64,000 nt of DNA from an uncultured Flaviramulus sp. (GTDB lineage Bacteria; Bacteroidota; Bacteroidia; Flavobacteriales; Flavobacteriaceae): positions 372,001 through 436,000 of the forward strand of contig CANMUP010000004.1 of NCBI GenBank assembly GCA_947501105.1, read 5' to 3'. The position numbers were made by a program, and so were the translations under genes. This document shows, piece by piece, positions 8,677-17,104 of the stretch. Below the pieces are notes generated by a model. The model was not told the origin of the DNA. It worked only from the letters and a program-made list of their open reading frames with translations, and did not search any database. Each line of letters begins with the position of its first letter. Within the stretch, counting starts at the first letter, position 1.

Positions 8677-9456
8677 ATGAGTAAATTTCCTATTGGTGTT
8701 TTTGATTCTGGTGTTGGTGGCACTTCTATATGGAAAGAAATCCATAGCCTTTTACCTAACGAAAGCACTATATATTTGGCCGACAGTAAAAATGCTCCTT
8801 TTGGTCCAAAGGGAAAAGAAGCTATTATTGCGCTTAGTATAAAAAACACCGAATATTTACTAAGCAAAGGCTGCAAACTTATTGTTGTGGCTTGTAACAC
8901 TGCAACTACTAATGCTATTGATATTTTACGTAAAACTTATAATGTGCCATTTATTGGCATTGAACCTGCTATAAAACCTGCTGCGTTGCAAACCAAAACA
9001 AATGCTATTGGTATTTTAGCGACTAAAGGAACTTTAAGCAGCTCGTTATTCTCAAAAACTTCTGGGTTATTTACAAGCAACATTAATGTTATTGAACGTG
9101 TTGGAGAAGGTATTGTACAGCTTATTGAAAGTGGAAAATTGCATTCTGAGGACATGAAGGCATTACTTAAATTGTATTTACAACCTATGATTGATGCCAA
9201 TATTGATTATTTAGTTTTAGGTTGTACACATTACCCCTATTTAATGCCTTTACTTATTGATTTATTACCAAATAATGTAAAAATTATAGATTCTGGTGAA
9301 GCTGTTGCTAGACAAACTAAAGCTGTTTTAGAACAAAATAATTTATTGGATACTGAAACTATAATTGCAAAAAATGCTTTTTTTACTAATGGAAATCCTG
9401 AAATTATGAAGTCTCTTTTGGACGGAATATATAATGTTGATTATCTTGACTTTTAA
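8677..9456 (+). CDS. murI: glutamate racemase
   Basis: MurI interconverts L- and D-glutamate, supplying D-Glu for peptidoglycan. The 259-residue protein has the N-terminal GVFDSGVGGTSI motif, the first catalytic cysteine in VVACNTATTNA (Cys73), and the second in VLGCTHYPYL near residue 184. The Asp-Ser pair at residues 10-11 is also conserved. It is transcribed alone, between the OmpH terminator and the conserved noncoding element at 9471. The gene converges with the gamma-carbonic-anhydrase gene. Confidence 0.96.
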   Translation: MSKFPIGVFDSGVGGTSIWKEIHSLLPNESTIYLADSKNAPFGPKGKEAIIALSIKNTEYLLSKGCKLIVVACNTATTNAIDILRKTYNVPFIGIEPAIKPAALQTKTNAIGILATKGTLSSSLFSKTSGLFTSNINVIERVGEGIVQLIESGKLHSEDMKALLKLYLQPMIDANIDYLVLGCTHYPYLMPLLIDLLPNNVKIIDSGEAVARQTKAVLEQNNLLDTETIIAKNAFFTNGNPEIMKSLLDGIYNVDYLDF

Positions 9457-9470
9457 TTGAACCTTTACTT

Positions 9471-9552
9471 TGCGTTAGCGATTGCAGTGGCATCCTTTTT
9501 TGAGGCACGAGAAAAAGATATAACGGAAAGCGCGACCCTTGTGGTAACGCCC
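9471..9552 (+). ncRNA. dispersed ~82-bp structured element, copy 1
   Basis: This sequence recurs at 38744-38826 on the opposite strand with about 85% identity by eye. The shared core includes GGCATCCTTTTTTGAGGC, followed by ACGAGAAAAAGATATA. The ends are inverted repeats (GCGTTA and TAACGC), and near the 3' end ACC and GGT can form a small hairpin. It begins 15 bases after the murI stop and its last base is the first base of the opposing gene's stop codon. It contains no plausible ORF. A structured RNA or REP-like mobile element are both possible; the class is an inference. Confidence 0.6.
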
Positions 9553-10067
9553 TACTCTTTAAACCAACCTGAATATTTTATGTAATTATTTGCTATACGA
9601 TCTATTTCGCCCGAAATAAGTTCTTGACTAATATCTTTCACTTTTTTTGCAGGAACGCCCGCGTAGATACTACCAGCTTCTACCCTTGTATTTTTGGTTA
9701 CAACTGCTCCTGCAGCAATAATACTATTACTTTCTACAATACAATCGTCCATAATAATACTGCCCATACCCACTAGAACATTATCGTGGATGGTGCAACC
9801 GTGTACAATAGCATTGTGTCCAATAGATACGTTATTCCCAATTGTTGTGGGTGATTTTTGATAGGTAGCGTGTATAACCGCACCGTCTTGCACGTTTACT
9901 TTGTTACCCATTTTTATGTAATGCACATCGCCACGAATTACTGCGCTAAACCAAACGCTACACTGGCTGCCCATTACTACATCGCCAACAATGGTAGCAT
10001 TTTCGGCTACATAACAATCGTCTGGTATTTGTGGTGCTTTTCCGTTTACTGGCTTTATAATTGGCAT
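9552..10067 (-). CDS. gamma-carbonic-anhydrase family (left-handed beta-helix) protein
   Basis: The 171-residue protein is built from hexapeptide repeats that form a left-handed beta-helix trimer. The metal-site histidines expected in gamma carbonic anhydrases are visible in VIHATYQKS and in SIGHNAIVHGC. It belongs to the YrdA/PaaY-like group, where some members are active zinc enzymes and others are not, so activity is unproven. It is close to the LytTR regulator gene on the same strand (57-bp gap). Its TAG stop shares a base with the end of the conserved noncoding element. Confidence 0.88.
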   Translation of the reverse strand: MPIIKPVNGKAPQIPDDCYVAENATIVGDVVMGSQCSVWFSAVIRGDVHYIKMGNKVNVQDGAVIHATYQKSPTTIGNNVSIGHNAIVHGCTIHDNVLVGMGSIIMDDCIVESNSIIAAGAVVTKNTRVEAGSIYAGVPAKKVKDISQELISGEIDRIANNYIKYSGWFKE

Positions 10068-10124
10068 CTGCTACTGTTTATGTGTTGATTCGTTTAGTTG
10101 TTAAGTTGTCATTGAGAAGCGAAT

Positions 10125-10859
10125 TTATTTAAAATAGGATAATAAACCTGATTTTTTTGATGCTGAAACCATAATTTCTTTTCCGTTACTTAACACCACG
10201 CTTCCGCCTTTGCCTTTTACGTATTTAACCACCTCGTTTACGTTTACTAAATACGATTTGTGTACACGAGCAAAACTTGTATCCTTTAAAATGTCTTCAA
10301 AATACTTAAGTGTTTTACTTACCAGTTTCTTTTTATTGGTGTTTAGGAAAATCTCGGTATAATTATCATCTGCTTTACAATACAAAATATCTGATGTATT
10401 AATAACCTCGAAACCATTTAGCTGTGGAATAGTAATTTTACCATTTACTGTATTTGTTTTTGGAACTAATACTTGGTTTTGAAGTGCATCTTCTTTGCTT
10501 TTTATTTCGGCTACATAATCAACTGCTTTTATAAGTTCGTCTATAGAAATGGGTTTCATTAAGTAATACGACGCATGCGCGTTTAAAGCATCAATGGCGT
10601 AATGATTGTAGGCGGTTACAAATACGGTTTCGAAATCTATGTCGCCAACTTTATCGAGTAAATCAAAAGCATTGCCATAGGGCATTTCTACGTCGAGAAA
10701 CACTAAATCTAAATCGTTATTTCTAATTAATACTAAGGCTTCTTCAACGTTTGCAGCTTCGCCTAAAACAGTTACGTTTGGGCAATATTTTTTTAGATAA
10801 TTCTTTAGAATTTGTCTACTGGTTTCTTCGTCTTCGACTATGATTGAGGTTAGTTTCAT
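10125..10859 (-). CDS. LytTR-family response regulator
   Basis: The 244-residue regulator has an N-terminal receiver domain (acidic pocket Glu9-Asp10, phosphoacceptor Asp56 in VFLDVEMPYG, conserved Thr in FVTAYN, Lys in LMKPI) and a C-terminal LytTR DNA-binding domain from about residue 140, ending FARVHKSYLVN and then the KGKGGSVVLSNG beta element. It is the probable partner of the LytS-like kinase two genes upstream in the same minus-strand run. The candidate 21-bp repeats at 14009-14062 are a possible target. The ATG abuts the DUF4349 stop with no gap. Confidence 0.94.
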   Translation of the reverse strand: MKLTSIIVEDEETSRQILKNYLKKYCPNVTVLGEAANVEEALVLIRNNDLDLVFLDVEMPYGNAFDLLDKVGDIDFETVFVTAYNHYAIDALNAHASYYLMKPISIDELIKAVDYVAEIKSKEDALQNQVLVPKTNTVNGKITIPQLNGFEVINTSDILYCKADDNYTEIFLNTNKKKLVSKTLKYFEDILKDTSFARVHKSYLVNVNEVVKYVKGKGGSVVLSNGKEIMVSASKKSGLLSYFK

Positions 10860-11738
10860 TTAATCATCTAATTTTTTAATAATACTCCCGAATAAATTTA
10901 ATTTCTCTAAAACCAATAAAACCAGGTAAGTAAACCCTACAATAAAAAAGAAAATCACTATTAGTTGCAAGTAAGTCGATACAGTCCAATCTAGAGCAAC
11001 CTTTACGCGATGAATTAAGCTTATTTTATTTTCTGTCCCTTCAATTAATGAAAACTTTATGGTGCAGAATTCATTTTCCTCATCATAGTTTCCTAATTGG
11101 ACTCCTAACCCCTGAAGTTCTTCTTCAATGCTTAAAATTCTATTTTCTAAATTAATATATTCTTCGATTTTTCCACCCTTAGATTTTAATTCAATTAAAG
11201 AAGTTCTAATTTTTAAAAGGGATTCTTTTTTTGCATTAAGTTGTTTGTACTCGTTTGTTTTATCTTTTTTAGTAATTTCTTTTGATTGAACTTTTCCTAT
11301 TTTTGATAACGAAGCATAAAGGCTATCAAATTTTTCTGGTTGAACCCCAATTAATAATTGTAATCTTCGGTTCCCTTTATTTCCGCTATTTTGTTCAAAC
11401 TGAATAATAGCACTTTCTTTTTTTATTGCCTTATCTAATGACTTTTTTTCTTTTTCAAATTCAGATGATTTTGTGTTTACAGTTGCAATCTTTTCATATT
11501 TCTGATCGACATCAACAATGGCAGGCGAATTATTTGAAACTGTATTAATCTTATATTTTTTTGATGCATAATTTACTCGACTACTCGTAATCTCTTGAAA
11601 GAATAGATTGCTTTCATCAATACTATTATTTGAATACTCTGAATAGCCATAAACTATTCTAAAAACAAATAGAATTACAAATAGTAGAATTAGATATAAT
11701 ATTCCTTTTTTTAGTCTTTTTCTGAATGTCTGTTTCAT
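10860..11738 (-). CDS. DUF4349 membrane protein
   Basis: The 292-residue protein has one membrane segment near the N-terminus (GILYLILLFVILFVFRIVYGY, about residues 12-32), a long coiled-coil-rich extracytoplasmic region, and a second C-terminal membrane segment (LIVIFFFIVGFTYLVLLVL). The middle matches the DUF4349 pattern, with the typical RLQLLIGVQPEKFDSL and ENRILSIEEELQGL stretches. Function is not established for this family. Its position between the kinase (three-base gap) and the regulator (no gap) suggests it is an accessory membrane component of that signalling system. Confidence 0.8.
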   Translation of the reverse strand: MKQTFRKRLKKGILYLILLFVILFVFRIVYGYSEYSNNSIDESNLFFQEITSSRVNYASKKYKINTVSNNSPAIVDVDQKYEKIATVNTKSSEFEKEKKSLDKAIKKESAIIQFEQNSGNKGNRRLQLLIGVQPEKFDSLYASLSKIGKVQSKEITKKDKTNEYKQLNAKKESLLKIRTSLIELKSKGGKIEEYINLENRILSIEEELQGLGVQLGNYDEENEFCTIKFSLIEGTENKISLIHRVKVALDWTVSTYLQLIVIFFFIVGFTYLVLLVLEKLNLFGSIIKKLDD

Positions 11739-11740
11739 TT

Positions 11741-13915
11741 TTAATCCTTTTTAAGTGTTACCACAACTTTTGTTCCTGTATCTTCTTTATCTTGAAAATC
11801 ATCAATAAAAACATCAACCTTATCTTTATACATGTCGTTTAAAATAGATACTCGTTTTTTAATATTACCCATCCCTTTTGAGTTTTGCTTTTGTTGATGC
11901 TCGGTTTTTAAAGTCTTCGATTTTTTTCTACCAATACCATCATCGGTAATCTCTATACTTATTTCATCTGGTTTGGTTTGGGTAATTGCAATATCTAAAC
12001 GCCCCTTACTTTTCTTATATCTTAGTCCATGCCAAACTGCATTTTCAATATAAGGTTGCAACAGCATTGGAGGAATTACAAAATCGCTTACATTAATGTT
12101 TTCATCCACAGTAATATTATAATCAAACTTATCTTTAAACCTAAAATGTTCTAATTTAGTGTATAATTGCAATAGTTCTATTTCCTTTTCTAACGGAATA
12201 AAATCTTCTTCACTATTCTCTAAAACGGCTCGCATCAACAATGAAAAGTCTGATAAATATTTATTTGCTGTTCGCTCATCGTTTGAGGCTATAAAACTAT
12301 TTACAGAGTTTAAAGCATTAAAAATAAAATGAGGATTCATTTGACTACGTAACGTTTTTAATGCCAACAAATTATTTGCTAATCGTTGTTGTTTTATATA
12401 TTTAAACATTAAAAACGCTGTAACTAACAACAATAAAACGCCACCAATTAGTGAGTAAATAATTAGTTTTTGAGTTCGGGCTTGCTCTATAGTAAGTTGG
12501 TATTTACTTTCTGAGAGTTCTCTATCACTTTCTAAACTTAAAATTCTATTTTGTTTGCTAATAATATCTTTGCTAAATCGTGCAGATTGCGATATTTCCT
12601 GCTCCTTTTTAGAATACGCTTTGTCTACCAAATCAACATAATTTTGATATGTTATAAGTGCTTTATCAAACTCGCCTGCATCTCGATACACTTCTGATAA
12701 TTTTCTGGTTGCATCCTTTTGAACGATTAAATCTTCTTTATCATCAGCTTCTTCAATACTTTTTTCAAGATAGGTTATCGCGTTTCCAAAGTCTTTTTGC
12801 AAGGCATATGCATTACCAATTTTATAGTTTTGCTTTTGTGGTGTTAATGCACTTTCATTATCGAAAACTGAATCGCTTTCTATTTCATTTATATCATCTA
12901 AAGCTTCTTTACGTAATTCAATTTCGCTCGAATAATCACTTAAATTATTCTGAAAATCTGCCACTTTAATTTTTTCCTCAACACCTCTTTTTTTGTTTTC
13001 TTGATTGGCTAATTTAAGTGAGTTGCTAAATCGAAGTTGCGCTTCTTGAGGCTCTCCGTTATTAATATGTGCTTGAGCCAGTTTAGAATTTAAATCCGTA
13101 ATTTTTGGAGTTATTAAATGTTTCTGTGCCACTTTTAATCCTTCAGTATAAGCATTTATTGAAGCATCAAAAGCCTTTGTATTTTGGTGTACATCTCCAA
13201 GTCCTTCGTAAAGTGTAATTAGTTGCCAATTAGAGAGTTCTTTTTTATCAATTTCATTATAAGTGGCAAGACTTTCTTGATAATTTTTATTAAGCTGATA
13301 CGCTTTTGCTAATTTTATTTTAACAGCATTATAAGCTCTATTTTGAATGCTTATTCTGTAATTTGAAACTGCCAAATCATACTGTTTCCAATAGGTATAA
13401 ATATCGCCTAAAACCTCGTATGCTTCACTATTTTCCTTGACCGATCTACTATCTTTTAAAGCATCTGCAATAAATTGAATACTCTTTTTAGCATCTTTTT
13501 TTAAATAAACCTCAGCAGAGTCTATAAGTGATTTAAAAACTTGAGTATTTGCTTTTGATTTAAAAAGTTTACTTCTATAATTTTCTATTTTATTAGGCTC
13601 TACCTTAACTTTAATACGTTCGCTATTTTTAATAATGTAATAAACGGTTTCAAAATCTTTATGCTTTACAATAAGTTCGTCTCCTTTTTTTGCTACAATT
13701 CTAAATTCTCCTAAAGCATCAGTTGTAGTATATGCACCTCCACTAACTTCTATATTTACATTAGATATTGGTTTATTGGTATCACTTTCTATTACAGAAC
13801 CGCGTACAGTAAACCTTTTTTCTGAGTTTAGAAAACCTTCTCTTTCTTGAGCAAGTAAAAAGCTTGTACAAAAAAGAAGGCATAAAAAACTAATGTATTT
13901 AACTAATAACTTCAT
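11741..13915 (-). CDS. LytS-like sensor histidine kinase with carboxypeptidase-regulatory and TPR sensor region
   Basis: The 724-residue kinase has a signal peptide (residues 1-22), a CarboxypepD-regulatory-like beta domain at about 35-105, TPR repeats at about 115-430, a coiled coil, one transmembrane helix near 480-500, and a cytoplasmic kinase core. The core shows the LytS-type box QMNPHFIFNALN with His529, the N-box YIENAVWHG with Asn625, and DDGIG in the ATPase lid. TPR repeats on the extracytoplasmic side are typical of Bacteroidota LytS kinases. It heads a kinase-DUF4349-LytTR operon, and the repeats just upstream suggest feedback control. Confidence 0.93.
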   Translation of the reverse strand: MKLLVKYISFLCLLFCTSFLLAQEREGFLNSEKRFTVRGSVIESDTNKPISNVNIEVSGGAYTTTDALGEFRIVAKKGDELIVKHKDFETVYYIIKNSERIKVKVEPNKIENYRSKLFKSKANTQVFKSLIDSAEVYLKKDAKKSIQFIADALKDSRSVKENSEAYEVLGDIYTYWKQYDLAVSNYRISIQNRAYNAVKIKLAKAYQLNKNYQESLATYNEIDKKELSNWQLITLYEGLGDVHQNTKAFDASINAYTEGLKVAQKHLITPKITDLNSKLAQAHINNGEPQEAQLRFSNSLKLANQENKKRGVEEKIKVADFQNNLSDYSSEIELRKEALDDINEIESDSVFDNESALTPQKQNYKIGNAYALQKDFGNAITYLEKSIEEADDKEDLIVQKDATRKLSEVYRDAGEFDKALITYQNYVDLVDKAYSKKEQEISQSARFSKDIISKQNRILSLESDRELSESKYQLTIEQARTQKLIIYSLIGGVLLLLVTAFLMFKYIKQQRLANNLLALKTLRSQMNPHFIFNALNSVNSFIASNDERTANKYLSDFSLLMRAVLENSEEDFIPLEKEIELLQLYTKLEHFRFKDKFDYNITVDENINVSDFVIPPMLLQPYIENAVWHGLRYKKSKGRLDIAITQTKPDEISIEITDDGIGRKKSKTLKTEHQQKQNSKGMGNIKKRVSILNDMYKDKVDVFIDDFQDKEDTGTKVVVTLKKD

Positions 13916-14008
13916 GGTAACTTTATAATAGATAAACTTACGTACTTTCTTCGTTATAATAAAATGGGCGTTTTACAATTCTTCTTGTTTTTAAGATAAA
14001 AAAGAGCC

Positions 14009-14062
14009 TTTTACGCATTCAAAAGTTTCGTTTACTCATCCAAATTACTATTTAACTCATTC
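14009..14062. promoter_or_regulatory. three direct repeats with 21-bp period (candidate LytTR sites)
   Basis: TTACGCATTC (14011-14020), TTACTCATCC (14032-14041) and TAACTCATTC (14053-14062) repeat with a period of exactly 21 bp. LytTR regulators such as AgrA bind tandem ~9-bp direct repeats with 12 bp between them, which is the same period. The site lies 95 bases from the kinase start (minus strand) and 62 from the SIMPL start (plus strand), so it could control either. The rest of the 209-bp gap contains no gene. Confidence 0.6.
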
Positions 14063-14124
14063 TCCTTTTTTTAAGAAAAAAGTTGCCTTTAGTTTTACGC
14101 CGTTAATCAGGAAACAATAATCTT

Positions 14125-14844
14125 ATGAAAATTACAAATCACCTTTTTTTTGCCCTCTTATTTACAATTATGTCTTTCTCCCAAAATGGACAAAAGAATT
14201 TTATCGATCAGCCATACATTGAAGTGACAGGGCAAATAGAAACTGAAATTATTCCCAATGAAATCTATTTAAACATTGAACTTGATGAAAATGACAAAAA
14301 AGGAAAAATAAGTATTGAGCAACAAGAAAATCAAATGATAGTTGTTTTAAAATCTCTAAAAATTGATGTAGACAAAAATTTCTCCATTTTGGATTTTAAT
14401 GGATACTACAAAAGAAAGTTTTTAGGCGATGACAAAGTAACAAAAAAGAAACATTATGAATTAATTGTAAACGATGGTGAAACTCTCGGTAAAGTATATC
14501 AAGCTTTAGATAGAATTGATGTTTCTAATATTCACATCACTAGAACAAGTCATTCTGATATTGAAAAAATAAGAAGGGACACCAAATTAAAAGCTCTTAA
14601 AGCAGCCAAAGAAAAAGCTAATGATTATGCAAAGGCAATTAATCAAACCATAGGAAGAGCTTTGTTTATTCAAGAGTTATCAACCAATAACATAAACAGT
14701 TTAAATGGTAATGCAAATGGCATTATGATTAGAGGCTATAGTAGTGCTTACGGAGCTAGGTCTAAAGAATATAAAATTCAAGATTTAAACATTAAATCGA
14801 TTACAATAACGGCCTCGGTTATGGCAAAATTCTCATTAAATTAA
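14125..14844 (+). CDS. SIMPL (DUF541) domain protein
   Basis: The 239-residue protein has a signal peptide (cleavage near residue 19, after MSFSQ) and then a SIMPL domain, seen in the opening YIEVTGQIETEIIPNEIYLNIEL, the helical KLKALKAAKEKANDYAKAI stretch and the final beta strands. SIMPL proteins are periplasmic or surface proteins whose biochemistry is mostly unknown. It diverges from the sensor kinase and lies 56 bases before the VWA lipoprotein, with a small hairpin in between. Confidence 0.85.
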   Translation: MKITNHLFFALLFTIMSFSQNGQKNFIDQPYIEVTGQIETEIIPNEIYLNIELDENDKKGKISIEQQENQMIVVLKSLKIDVDKNFSILDFNGYYKRKFLGDDKVTKKKHYELIVNDGETLGKVYQALDRIDVSNIHITRTSHSDIEKIRRDTKLKALKAAKEKANDYAKAINQTIGRALFIQELSTNNINSLNGNANGIMIRGYSSAYGARSKEYKIQDLNIKSITITASVMAKFSLN

Positions 14845-14847
14845 AAA

Positions 14848-14860
14848 GCCCATAATGGGC
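14848..14860 (+). repeat. intercistronic hairpin between SIMPL and VWA genes
   Basis: GCCCA and TGGGC pair around a TAA loop, beginning three bases after the SIMPL stop codon. The downstream sequence has only three Ts, so it is a weak terminator at best. It may protect or partly attenuate the message between the two genes. Confidence 0.45.
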
Positions 14861-14900
14861 ATTTGGTAAAATTATCATTAATCAAAAAAAAAATATTATT

Positions 14901-16058
14901 ATGAAAACACATTTTAAAACATTCCTTTTTAGCATGTTGCTAATAGGATTTACAGCTTGCAATGCAAATAATAAAAAGGCAAATACAAATTATGCTCAAG
15001 CACAAATAACAGCACATAACCCTAGTAAACAATATATAAAAGTGGCCCTTTTATTAGATACTAGCAATAGTATGGATGGATTAATAGATCAAGCTAAAGC
15101 GCAACTTTGGGATATTGTTAATGAGTTATCATACGCAAAATGCCATGATAGCAGACCAAATTTACAAATTGCTTTGTATGAATACGGAAACGATAGACTA
15201 AATGGAGATGAGGGTTATATAAGACAGGTTTTAACCTTTAGTGAAGATCTTGATGAAATTTCAAAAGAATTGTTTTCGTTAACTACAAATGGAGGCGAAG
15301 AGTATTGCGGACAGGTTATTCAAACCTCATTAAATCAACTCAAATGGGGCAATAATCCAGACGATTTAAAGCTTATTTTTATTGCAGGAAATGAACCTTT
15401 TACACAAGGAAAAATTAATTATAAAGATGCCTCAACTAATGCAAAGGAAAAAGATGTTACCATCAATACTATTTTTTGTGGAGATTACCGACAAGGTGTT
15501 TCAAGTAGTTGGAAAGATGGTGCAAGTTTGACAAACGGTGATTATATGGCTATAAATCAAAACAATGCCACAATACATATAGCATCTCCTTATGATGATG
15601 ACATTTTAATTCTAAACCAAAAGTTAAATAAAACTTATGTTATTTATGGACAATCTGGCAGACAAAAAATGACGCTTCAAGCTGAGCAAGATACTAACGC
15701 TGGTTTATATAGTAAAGCTAATGCTGTTAGCCGAACAGTAAGTAAAAGTTCGCATTTATATAAAAATAAATCTTGGGATTTAGTTGATGCTGAAGTCGAA
15801 GAAAATTTTAAATATGATGATTTAAAAAAAAGTCAATTACCCGAAGTTTTAAGAGGTAAATCTGAAATTGAAATTAAAGCTTATGTAGCTAAAAAACGAA
15901 AGGAACGTGAAAACATTCAAAAGAAAATTCAAGAGTTAAACAAAAAACGAAAACTCTATATTTTAGATCATAAAAAAGAAAACTCAAATGGGTTGGAAAA
16001 CGCAATGACAAAAGCTATAAAAGAGCAAGCTAAAAAGAAAAAGTATACTTGGAATTAA
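14901..16058 (+). CDS. VWA-domain lipoprotein
   Basis: The 385-residue protein is a lipoprotein (LIGFTAC with Cys20) with a von Willebrand A domain at about residues 45-240. The MIDAS motif DTSNS at residues 53-57 is intact, so metal-dependent ligand binding is expected. After the domain comes a Lys-rich helical tail, including KKRKERENIQKKIQELNKKR near residue 332, with a strong positive charge. The partner is not known. It is co-directional with the SIMPL gene and ends at a strong bidirectional terminator. Confidence 0.85.
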   Translation: MKTHFKTFLFSMLLIGFTACNANNKKANTNYAQAQITAHNPSKQYIKVALLLDTSNSMDGLIDQAKAQLWDIVNELSYAKCHDSRPNLQIALYEYGNDRLNGDEGYIRQVLTFSEDLDEISKELFSLTTNGGEEYCGQVIQTSLNQLKWGNNPDDLKLIFIAGNEPFTQGKINYKDASTNAKEKDVTINTIFCGDYRQGVSSSWKDGASLTNGDYMAINQNNATIHIASPYDDDILILNQKLNKTYVIYGQSGRQKMTLQAEQDTNAGLYSKANAVSRTVSKSSHLYKNKSWDLVDAEVEENFKYDDLKKSQLPEVLRGKSEIEIKAYVAKKRKERENIQKKIQELNKKRKLYILDHKKENSNGLENAMTKAIKEQAKKKKYTWN

Positions 16059-16092
16059 AAAAAGAGGCTCTTATTAAGAGCCTCTTTTTTTT
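16057..16092. terminator. bidirectional intrinsic terminator
   Basis: GAGGCTCTT (16064-16072) pairs with AAGAGCCTC (16076-16084) around ATT, with A-rich flanks on the left and T-rich flanks on the right. It serves the VWA gene on the plus strand and the PorP gene on the minus strand, whose stop begins at 16091. Confidence 0.9.
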
Positions 16093-17095
16093 AATTTACT
16101 GCAGGACATTTGCAATCATATTGCTTTCTTCTGCAAGCAAAATTATAACCTAAAGTTAATTGGTGAAAACCTCCATTAGTAAACACTAACGAATTGGTTT
16201 GATACGTATATGTATAAGCAAACATAAATTGTTTGTAGTCAACTCCCAAAATAGGCGTGATTTGTTGTAATTTTTGACTTTTTACAGTATTAGAGGTAGT
16301 TAAAAATTCAGCGCCATCAGAACTTTGTCTGAATGATAAACCTCCCCAAACTTTACCAAAATCCATTTGTTTATATGCCTTGGCATTAATATCAATTGAA
16401 GCTTCCTGCGTTGCATCTCTATATTGAAACATAACTGAAGGTTCATAACTCCATGAGCTCCCTAATTTCCCAAATACACCTCCAACAGAAAATAAATAGC
16501 GTCTTAAATTACTTGTTATATTAGGATCTTTATTAATACCTGCATTTCTTAAAACGTTTTTAACTGTAGCATGCGCGTAATAATCTAAATAATGGTACGA
16601 AAACCCTACATCGATATTAAAATTAGTTTCATTTTGTACAATGCCATCAATAATAGCATCTGGTCCATCAAATAAAAATGATGTTTCATCTAATTTATAT
16701 TGAATAAACCCTGCGCTTAAACCAAAAGACAGCATATTTAAATCTACTTCGTTTCTAGAAAACAAAAGGTGGTGTGCATAGGTAGCATATGCTCCAGTTT
16801 GTGAATGGTATCCGTTTCTGTCTGTATATAAAATACCTCCTATAGCAGAAGGCGTATCACCTATTCTTCCATTTAAACTTAGTGTTGTAAGTCTTGGAGC
16901 ATCTTCATGCCCAAACCATTGCTGACGTGATGTAAGTCTAATTTTAGAGCAATTAGCTATACCCGCCATTGATGGGTGAATGAGGTAGTAATTGTCTGTT
17001 AAATAATCTGTATATATAGGTAATCCTTCTTGCGAAGTTGCAGTTTGAGTGCATAACACTCCTATAATTACCATAAAAATATGCTTTATTTTCAT
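16091..17095 (-). CDS. PorP/SprF family type IX secretion membrane protein
   Basis: The 334-residue outer-membrane barrel protein has a signal peptide (cleavage near residue 21) followed by the family signature GLPIYTDYLTDNYYLIHPSMAGI and repeated beta strands. A Cys-rich tail (ACRRKQYDCKCPAVN) closes the protein. In Flavobacterium johnsoniae, SprF is needed to secrete the type B adhesin SprB. Here the gene follows the type B protein by nine bases on the same strand, so it is likely the cognate partner. Confidence 0.93.
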   Translation of the reverse strand: MKIKHIFMVIIGVLCTQTATSQEGLPIYTDYLTDNYYLIHPSMAGIANCSKIRLTSRQQWFGHEDAPRLTTLSLNGRIGDTPSAIGGILYTDRNGYHSQTGAYATYAHHLLFSRNEVDLNMLSFGLSAGFIQYKLDETSFLFDGPDAIIDGIVQNETNFNIDVGFSYHYLDYYAHATVKNVLRNAGINKDPNITSNLRRYLFSVGGVFGKLGSSWSYEPSVMFQYRDATQEASIDINAKAYKQMDFGKVWGGLSFRQSSDGAEFLTTSNTVKSQKLQQITPILGVDYKQFMFAYTYTYQTNSLVFTNGGFHQLTLGYNFACRRKQYDCKCPAVN

Positions 17096-17104
17096 ACTAT
17101 AATT

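Noticed and set aside
12658-12969. 103-residue open frame on the plus strand
   Set aside because: It is opposite the TPR region of the sensor kinase and lacks any conserved motif.
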